Assembly: GCA_947457605.1 (NCBI GenBank)
Contig: CANGWP010000079.1
Coordinates: 1-10,368 of the forward strand
Source of the DNA: Bdellovibrionales bacterium
Lineage (GTDB): Bacteria > Bdellovibrionota > UBA1018 > CAIMNF01
Length of the DNA: 10,368 nt
Direction: 5' to 3'
Below the pieces are notes generated by a model. That model was not told where the DNA came from, ran no database searches, and was given only the letters and a program-made list of their open reading frames with translations. Position numbers and translations under genes: made by a program. Position 1 is the stretch's first letter, and each line of letters starts with the position of its first letter. Shown here piece by piece: positions 5,677-10,368 of the stretch.

Positions 5677-6833
5677 GCGAGATCAAGATTTCTACTTTAG
5701 GATTTGGAACCAAAGCCATTCATGCGGGCCAGGAGCCCGATCCAAGAACCGGTGCCGTGATGGTCCCGATCTATCAGACGAGTACCTTTGCGCAAAGCTC
5801 TCCCGGCAAACACACGGGCTACGAGTACGCCCGCACCGGCAATCCGACTCGAACGGCATATGAGGCTTGTGTGGCAAGCCTTGAAAACGGAAAGTACGCA
5901 CTCGCTTTTTCATCGGGCCTGGCCACGATCGACACCCTCCTTCACACGCTGAAATCGGGCGATCATGTGATCTGCAGTGATGATGTGTACGGGGGAACCT
6001 TCCGCTTGTTTGACAAGGTCCTTCGCCGCTTCGGTCTTGATTTCACTTTCATGGACCTGACCGATCTCTCCAAGGTGAAAGCGTCATTCCGTCCGAACAC
6101 CCGCATGCTCTGGATTGAAAGTCCCACAAACCCGATGCTGAAAATCTTCGACATCAAAGCTCTCGCAACCCTTGCGCGCGAGAAGGATGTGCTCAGCATC
6201 GTCGACAACACCTTCATGAGCCCTTATTTTCAGCGACCTCTTGATCTCGGTGCGGATGCCGTCATTCACTCCGTCACGAAATACATGAACGGTCACAGCG
6301 ATGTGGTCGGTGGCGTTTTCATCACTAGCCGCGATGATTTGTATCAATCGGTAAAATTCCTCCAGAATTCGGTCGGTGCGGTACCCGGCCCGCAGGATTG
6401 CTTTCTCGTGATGCGGGGGCTCAAAACCCTCCATGTCCGCATGAAAGAGCACGAGAAGAACGCCTTTGAGATCGCAAAATTCCTGGTAGCCCATCCGAAA
6501 GTCACAAAGGTCCTCTACCCGGGCCTCCCCTCCCATCCCCAGCATGAGCTTGCCCGCGCCCAGATGCATGGGTTTGGCGGGATGATCTCGTTTGAAGTGA
6601 AGGGCGGGCTCAGTGAAGCCACCCGGGTTCTTGAAAAGACCAAGCTCTTCACGCTCGCTGAAAGTCTTGGCGGGGTGGAGTCCCTGATCGAACATCCTGC
6701 GATCATGACCCATGCCTCGGTACCGGTAGAAAACCGCAAAGCTCTTGGAATCTCGGACTCCCTGATCCGGATCAGCGTCGGCATCGAAGACGTGAAGGAT
6801 CTCATCGCAGACCTGACCCAGGCGCTTTCCTAA
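5673..6833 (+). CDS. Cystathionine gamma-lyase / gamma-synthase (PLP-dependent transsulfuration enzyme)
   Basis: A 386-residue member of the Cys/Met-metabolism PLP enzyme family, soluble and normally tetrameric. The PLP Schiff-base lysine is K203 in SVTKYMNGHSDVVGG. Other cofactor contacts are Y106 (VYGG), D178 (VDNTFMSPYFQRPL), S201-region serine/threonine, and Y52 and R54 (YEYAR) donated by the neighbouring subunit. The stretches FLQNSVGAVPGPQDC, LYPGLPSHPQHELA and IMTHASVPVENRKALGIS resemble eukaryotic-type cystathionine gamma-lyases closely. The glutamate in SLGGVESL, shared by gamma-lyases and gamma-synthases and absent from beta-lyases, is present. I favour gamma-lyase because the gene is translationally coupled to gshA, so cysteine release would feed glutathione synthesis; gamma-synthase (MetB) cannot be excluded by sequence alone. 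Confidence 0.88.
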   Translation: MSEIKISTLGFGTKAIHAGQEPDPRTGAVMVPIYQTSTFAQSSPGKHTGYEYARTGNPTRTAYEACVASLENGKYALAFSSGLATIDTLLHTLKSGDHVICSDDVYGGTFRLFDKVLRRFGLDFTFMDLTDLSKVKASFRPNTRMLWIESPTNPMLKIFDIKALATLAREKDVLSIVDNTFMSPYFQRPLDLGADAVIHSVTKYMNGHSDVVGGVFITSRDDLYQSVKFLQNSVGAVPGPQDCFLVMRGLKTLHVRMKEHEKNAFEIAKFLVAHPKVTKVLYPGLPSHPQHELARAQMHGFGGMISFEVKGGLSEATRVLEKTKLFTLAESLGGVESLIEHPAIMTHASVPVENRKALGISDSLIRISVGIEDVKDLIADLTQALS

Positions 6834-6834
6834 A

Positions 6835-6854
6835 GCGGGTCCACATTGCCCCGC
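6835..6854 (+). terminator. Possible weak terminator hairpin after the gshA operon
   Basis: GCGGG (6835-6839) pairs with CCCGC (6850-6854) around a ten-base loop, immediately after the stop codon. No T-run follows, so this is a weak candidate. A second hairpin follows at 6873-6894. Confidence 0.25.
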
Positions 6855-6872
6855 AAGAATGCGCAGGCCTTC

Positions 6873-6894
6873 GGAGGCATTTGAAAAATCCTCC
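6873..6894. other. Inverted repeat in the convergent intergenic region
   Basis: GGAGG-C-ATTT pairs with AAAT-CCTCC, a 9-bp stem with one bulged C and a GAA loop. On the plus strand it could act as part of the 3' end of the gshA-lyase operon, although only TTGTCT follows. On the minus strand it contains a full AAGGAGG followed nine bases later by ATG, so the structure would hide both a ribosome site and a start codon. The rest of the 169-base gap between the lyase and uvrC genes shows no other clear element. Confidence 0.4.
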
Positions 6895-7002
6895 TTGTCT
6901 GATCGGTTAATCCTTGATACGGTCGGCGTATGCGACAATTGAAGCGATTGATCCAGCAACTGCTGGCCGGTCAAGGCCGTATTCTTTTAGCCTAAATCAC
7001 GA

Positions 7003-8715
7003 TCATTCCCGTGACTGAAGGCTCCGTTTGTCCCGTAGCTTGCGATGAAAGGTAATCGCAAAGCGATGGGCTTCATCCCGTATATGGGTCAGTAATTTAT
7101 ATGCACGAGTATGCGGATAAAGAGGAATCGGGTTCACCCGGTTTGGAATGAAAATCCGCTCCATGGAGCTTTCCACCTCTTTTGATTGAAAATTCGATTC
7201 CGTCCGGGCTTTTGCCAAGCCCACCAGGTCCACTCCCTGAATCCCGAGATCTTCAAAAATCGCCCGCGCCTGCGCAAGCTGACCCTTGCCCCCGTCCACC
7301 ACCACAAGATCGGGCTTCTCGTTTCCAGGCCCCATGTCCATTTTGGAAAACCTGCGCTCAAAAATCTCCCGCATCGAGGCGAAATCATCAGCCCCCCGGA
7401 CGGTCTTGATCTTATACCGTCGATACAGCGTTTTCTCGGGCGCGCCATCCATGAACACCACGCGCGATGCCACCGAGTCCTCGCCTTGCGTGTTTGAAAT
7501 GTCATAGCACTCAATCCTGCGGGGCACGCGCTCAAGCCCGAGCTTCTCGCGAATCTCCTCCAGCGCCTGAATCCCGTGTCCCGCGTTCTCGCGCTTGGCG
7601 TTCTCGACGGCAAACCGTGCGTTGGTCTCAGCAACCGACACAAGCTGCTTTTGTGCGGCCGACTTCGGGGTTTCAATCGTGATCTTGAGCGCCCCTTCCA
7701 AAAACTCATGATCAAGCGGTAACTCTCTCATCAAAAACGCCTTGGCATGAACGAGTTCATTCCCCTCTTCCATCAACAGCACATGCTGGGTCAGGAAATC
7801 ATGCAAAATATCGCCCTTCGAGAGCGTTCCATCAAAATTCTGCACATCATAGTGCTTCACCGACAAAAGCTTTCCGCCCCGCACTTGCAACACCACTCCG
7901 TGGGCAATCCCCTCTTTTTCCGCAATCGAGAACACATCAAGATCAAGCCGCTGATCCGCATCCACCACCGACTGGGTCTGGGATACGATTTGCACCGCTT
8001 GAATCTGATCGCGAATCCGCGCCGCATCCTCGTAGCGTTCCTCTTCTGCGGCAAGTTTCATTTCCTTCTTCAGATCCTTTAGAAATCCTTTGCTCTTTCC
8101 CTCCATCACCCCGATCGCGCGCGCAAGCTGTTCGCGATACTGCTCCCGGGTCACCTTCGCAACACAAGGCGCGGAGCACTTCCCCATCTGATGCAGAATG
8201 CAGGCGCGCGACCTGTGGGCAAACGTATTCGAATCACAATCCCGAAGTTGAAAGGCTTCGGTCAAAAGCCTCATCACGATGCGGGCTGCAAAGCTGGAGG
8301 GAAAGGGACCAAAATAACGCGCATCCTCGCGATTTACCTTTCTGGTCCATTCGATTCGCGGAAACTCCTCACTCAATGAAACGGATAGATAGGGATAATG
8401 TTTGTCGTCTTTAAGCCTGATGTTAAAGCGCGGCTTGTAGCGCTTGATCAGCGTGCACTCCAGCACCAGCGCCTCGTTCTCAGTCTCGGTGTGAATCACC
8501 TCAAATGCAATGACCTCAGAAAGCATGAGCTCGGTACGAGGATGCTCATGCACGATGGGCTGAAAATAGGAGCTTACGCGCGCACGAAGGCTCTTGGCCT
8601 TTCCCACATAGAGGATCTGACCGTCCGGGTTTTTCATCAGATAAACACCCGGCGATGTGGCCAAAGCCTTTGCCTGATCGAGCAATGCGGTTTTCTTATC
8701 GGACCTTTTTTCCAT
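7003..8715 (-). CDS. uvrC: UvrABC excinuclease subunit C, lacking the C-terminal HhH domain
   Basis: The dual-incision nuclease of nucleotide excision repair; it acts on UvrB-DNA complexes and cuts 3' and 5' of the lesion. Domains in order: GIY-YIG nuclease (GVY at 23-25, YVG at 36-38, basic KSLRAR at 41-46, glutamates in TENEALVLE at 78-86); four cysteines C160, C172, C180 and C184, with the 12-8-4 spacing of the iron-sulfur cluster ligands of E. coli UvrC; UVR motif that binds UvrB (about 213-242); RNase H-like 5' nuclease with D405 (ECYDIS), D474 (VVVDGGKGQL) and H550 (DEAHRFA). The 570-residue protein stops twenty residues after H550, where most UvrC proteins continue into a tandem helix-hairpin-helix domain. 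No HhH-like sequence is seen in any frame downstream. The ATG at 8715 lacks a clear ribosome site. It is divergent from the 8756 gene with a 40-base gap. Confidence 0.95.
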   Translation of the reverse strand: MEKRSDKKTALLDQAKALATSPGVYLMKNPDGQILYVGKAKSLRARVSSYFQPIVHEHPRTELMLSEVIAFEVIHTETENEALVLECTLIKRYKPRFNIRLKDDKHYPYLSVSLSEEFPRIEWTRKVNREDARYFGPFPSSFAARIVMRLLTEAFQLRDCDSNTFAHRSRACILHQMGKCSAPCVAKVTREQYREQLARAIGVMEGKSKGFLKDLKKEMKLAAEEERYEDAARIRDQIQAVQIVSQTQSVVDADQRLDLDVFSIAEKEGIAHGVVLQVRGGKLLSVKHYDVQNFDGTLSKGDILHDFLTQHVLLMEEGNELVHAKAFLMRELPLDHEFLEGALKITIETPKSAAQKQLVSVAETNARFAVENAKRENAGHGIQALEEIREKLGLERVPRRIECYDISNTQGEDSVASRVVFMDGAPEKTLYRRYKIKTVRGADDFASMREIFERRFSKMDMGPGNEKPDLVVVDGGKGQLAQARAIFEDLGIQGVDLVGLAKARTESNFQSKEVESSMERIFIPNRVNPIPLYPHTRAYKLLTHIRDEAHRFAITFHRKLRDKRSLQSRE

Positions 8716-8755
8716 ACTCAGTTTAGTGCTTTTAGGCTATCTTATCTGACAGCGT
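8716..8755. promoter_or_regulatory. Short shared divergent promoter region between uvrC and the zinc-ribbon gene
   Basis: Only 40 bases separate the two start codons, so the promoters must overlap or lie partly within the opposing genes. AT-rich hexamers that could serve as -10 elements are present on both strands (TATCTT or TTATCT at 8738-8747 on the plus strand, TAAGAT on the minus strand), without convincing -35 partners. No LexA-type palindrome is visible. Neither gene has a Shine-Dalgarno-like site here. Confidence 0.3.
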
Positions 8756-9223
8756 ATGAACACCCCCGGCACCGCTCTCACCGTTGGAAAAGAACTGGTC
8801 TGCTTCTGCACCCGCTGCAAAATGGATCTCGGCCACACCATCATGTCCATGATGGGGGGCATGCCTGCCCGCGTGATTTGCAGGACTTGCAAAAGCGAGC
8901 ACAACTACAAGCCCAAAAAAGGCGTAAAAGAGCCGGGAGCCATTGCCGCATCCCGTGGCTCACCCGGGACTACCACCCGCGCTCCCCGCGAGTCCAAAGC
9001 TGAAAAAACGGTACCCGTAGAGCTAGAATGGATGAAGCAACTGAATTCCAATACCAAGGCCATCCGCCAGTATGCTGCAAACGAGCACTTCCTGGTTGGA
9101 GATCGGATCTCGCATCCGACCTTTGGCGAGGGGATCATTCAGAAGCACATTTTCCCGAATAAAATGGAAGTGCTGTTCCGGATGGATCTCAAAACCCTGA
9201 TTCATGCCCCGAAACCCGCGTGA
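8756..9223 (+). CDS. Zinc-ribbon protein with a C-terminal UvrD/PcrA-tail-like (Tudor/SH3-like) domain
   Basis: The 155-residue protein has three parts. Residues about 14-50 form a zinc ribbon: C18-x2-C21 and C42-x2-C45, with extra C16 and H27 nearby. Residues 51-108 are a low-complexity, basic and Ser/Thr/Pro-rich linker. Residues 112-152 (starting FLVGDRISHPTFGEGII, with MEVLF and KTLIHA) match the pattern of the C-terminal domain of UvrD/PcrA helicases, in which GxxVxHxxFGEGxI is followed by a beta strand and a terminal K-x-L stretch. That domain is known to bind RNA polymerase. Similar stand-alone proteins occur in deltaproteobacterial-type genomes. The gene is divergent from uvrC. A role in transcription or repair, perhaps linking RNA polymerase to repair, is inference. 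There is no ribosome site before ATG 8756. Confidence 0.75.
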   Translation: MNTPGTALTVGKELVCFCTRCKMDLGHTIMSMMGGMPARVICRTCKSEHNYKPKKGVKEPGAIAASRGSPGTTTRAPRESKAEKTVPVELEWMKQLNSNTKAIRQYAANEHFLVGDRISHPTFGEGIIQKHIFPNKMEVLFRMDLKTLIHAPKPA

Positions 9224-9230
9224 GCAAGTC

Positions 9231-9248
9231 CAGGCTCGCGCCTGTTTT
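9231..9248 (+). terminator. Intrinsic terminator of the zinc-ribbon gene
   Basis: CAGGC (9231-9235) pairs with GCCTG (9240-9244) around loop TCGC and is followed directly by TTTT. It lies 7 bases after the stop codon, in the 36-base gap between convergent genes. On the opposite strand the loop reads GCGA, a stable GNRA tetraloop, but no T-run follows, so it should work mainly for the plus-strand gene. Confidence 0.6.
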
Positions 9249-9259
9249 GTCCAAACTCC

Positions 9260-10368
9260 TTAGGCTTCCACTCTGCTAAATTCTGGCGAAAGCGCCTCTC
9301 CCTCCCAGCGGGAAACCACAAGCGTCGCGACACAGTTTCCAAGAAGGTTCACCGTGGTTCGTGCCATGTCCATGAACTCATCCACTCCCAAAATGAGTGT
9401 GATCCCCTCAAGCGGCAAACCAAAAGCCGTAAGCGTTCCTGAGAGCACCACAAGGCTTGCACGAGGAACGGCTGCAACTCCCTTTGTGGTCAGCATCAGG
9501 GTCAGCATCATGGTGACTTGAGTCCAAAGCGAAAGCTCGATCCCGGCTGCTTGGGCAACAAAAACGGAGGCCAATGCGAGATAGAGGGTTGATCCGTCGA
9601 GGTTAAAGGAATACCCAAGCGGCAACACAAAACTGGAAATTCGCTTTTTTACTCCCATTTTTTCAAGTGACTCAAGTGCATGGGGAAACGCGCTCTCACT
9701 TGAGGTTGTGGCAAATGCAAGCAATAGGGCGGGCCTGATTTCACGCAAAAAACTCATCATGTTCACGCGGGCATAGATCATGGCAGGAACCAGCACCAGA
9801 ACCACAAAAATGAGAAGCGCAAAATAGAGCGTTCCCACAAGTTTTAGAAGCGGAATCACCACCCCGATTCCATGTTCTGCAACTCCGGTCGCTGCCGCAG
9901 CGCCAACGCCAATGGGGGCAAGCCCCATGATGATTCCGGTAAATTTGAACATGATTTCGTTCAATGACTCAGCAAAGGTCACCATCGGGCGGCCTTTCTC
10001 GCCTGCAAGCAGGGTTGCGATCCCGAAGATCGTCGAAAAAATCACAATCTGGAGCACATCGCCCTTCACTACAGCTTCTGCAAAATTGGTCGGAAGCAGA
10101 TGCTCGAAAAACCCCGCAAACGAAAGCTTCGTTTCTTGTGCTTTATTCACAAGATCCGACACCGGAACGATCAGTGAAATTCCATCTCCGGGTCTCAGCC
10201 AGTTCACCATGAAGAGTCCCACTACAAGAGCAAGCGTGGTTGCGATCTCAAAGTAAATGATGGCACGGACTCCGGTGCGCCCAAGGCCCTTCACCGATCC
10301 AGCAGAGTTGATTCCAAGAACGATGGAGGCAAAAATGAGGGGCGCGATGATGCACTTCACGCCGTTCA
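9260..10368 (-). CDS. gltP: Glutamate/aspartate:cation symporter (GltP-like), 5' end outside the window
   Basis: Inner-membrane symporter of the dicarboxylate/amino acid:cation family (DAACS, the GltPh fold), importing acidic amino acids with protons or sodium. The visible part has 366 residues from the ATG at 10360, but the open frame continues to the window edge and the protein is already inside the second membrane segment (KCIIAPLIFASIVLG), so about 50-70 N-terminal residues are missing. Numbering from that ATG: hairpin HP1 TTSSES (218-223), TM7 motif NLDGS (253-257), HP2 region GVAAVPRAS (294-302), and TM8 D327, D331, R334, T335 and N338 in VDEFMDMARTTVN. D331 and R334 correspond to GltPh D394 and R397, which hold the amino and side-chain carboxyl groups of aspartate. 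DctA-type transporters have SEAR there, so C4-dicarboxylate transport is less likely. Confidence 0.9.
   Translation of the reverse strand, partial: NGVKCIIAPLIFASIVLGINSAGSVKGLGRTGVRAIIYFEIATTLALVVGLFMVNWLRPGDGISLIVPVSDLVNKAQETKLSFAGFFEHLLPTNFAEAVVKGDVLQIVIFSTIFGIATLLAGEKGRPMVTFAESLNEIMFKFTGIIMGLAPIGVGAAAATGVAEHGIGVVIPLLKLVGTLYFALLIFVVLVLVPAMIYARVNMMSFLREIRPALLLAFATTSSESAFPHALESLEKMGVKKRISSFVLPLGYSFNLDGSTLYLALASVFVAQAAGIELSLWTQVTMMLTLMLTTKGVAAVPRASLVVLSGTLTAFGLPLEGITLILGVDEFMDMARTTVNLLGNCVATLVVSRWEGEALSPEFSRVEA

Noticed and set aside
6084..6974. Long minus-strand open frame (296 codons) opposite the cystathionine lyase gene
   Set aside because: It lies almost wholly antisense to a gene with full family motifs; its protein sequence shows no recognisable domain and low-complexity antisense character.
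6930..6995. A 21-codon plus-strand ORF between the lyase and uvrC genes
   Set aside because: No ribosome binding site, no clear promoter and no supporting feature; too short to claim.
6834..7002. Possible frame-shifted remainder of the UvrC HhH domain
   Set aside because: I read the three minus-strand frames immediately after the uvrC stop; all meet stop codons quickly, and none shows the GIG-type hairpin motifs of an HhH domain.
8398..9003. Plus-strand open frame (201 codons) covering the uvrC start and part of the zinc-ribbon gene
   Set aside because: Antisense or out of frame to two well-supported genes and without a recognisable domain.
1..10368. CRISPR arrays, tRNA or rRNA genes, IS elements, toxin-antitoxin or phage-defence modules
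   Set aside because: None was seen on reading either strand: no regularly spaced direct repeats, no cloverleaf-like stretch in the intergenic gaps, no transposase or defence-family motifs.

Overview
The window looks like an ordinary chromosomal stretch from a flagellated Gram-negative bacterium of roughly 50-55% G+C. The short 277-residue flagellin, the divergent TrmB, the rare GshA family and the organisation of the zinc-ribbon protein are most reminiscent of Bdellovibrionota/deltaproteobacterial-type genomes. That placement is my inference; no rRNA or phylogenetic marker is present. I see no insertion sequence, phage gene, CRISPR array or tRNA.

Layout. 1-965: a flagellin gene with a clear sigma-28 (FliA) promoter, a leader of about 90 nt containing a hairpin, and a good ribosome binding site. 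966-1154: intergenic, with two hairpins. 1155-1889: trmB (tRNA m7G46 methyltransferase). 1890-2052: two tandem hairpins, then a second FliA-like promoter that closely resembles the flagellin one. 2053-2241: a small single-pass membrane protein whose 3' end overlaps, tail to tail, a GT-B glycosyltransferase gene on the minus strand (2213-3502). 3522-6833: a tightly overlapping plus-strand operon of a secreted TPR-like protein, a GshA-family glutamate-cysteine ligase and a cystathionine gamma-lyase/synthase. 7003-8715 (minus): uvrC lacking its C-terminal HhH domain. 8756-9223 (plus): a zinc-ribbon protein with a C-terminal domain like the RNA-polymerase-binding tail of UvrD/PcrA, divergent from uvrC. 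9260 to the window end (minus): a GltP-like glutamate/aspartate symporter cut by the window edge.

How the genes fit together. The gshA-cystathionine lyase pair makes biochemical sense: the lyase releases cysteine from cystathionine and GshA joins it to glutamate, the first step of glutathione synthesis. The repair-related divergent pair (uvrC and the Tudor-like protein) is the most suggestive unexplained arrangement. The second FliA promoter suggests that the small membrane protein, or an RNA antisense to the glycosyltransferase, belongs to the motility regulon. Nothing here is clearly a new multi-gene system; the candidates worth a second look are regulatory elements and unusual domain architectures.
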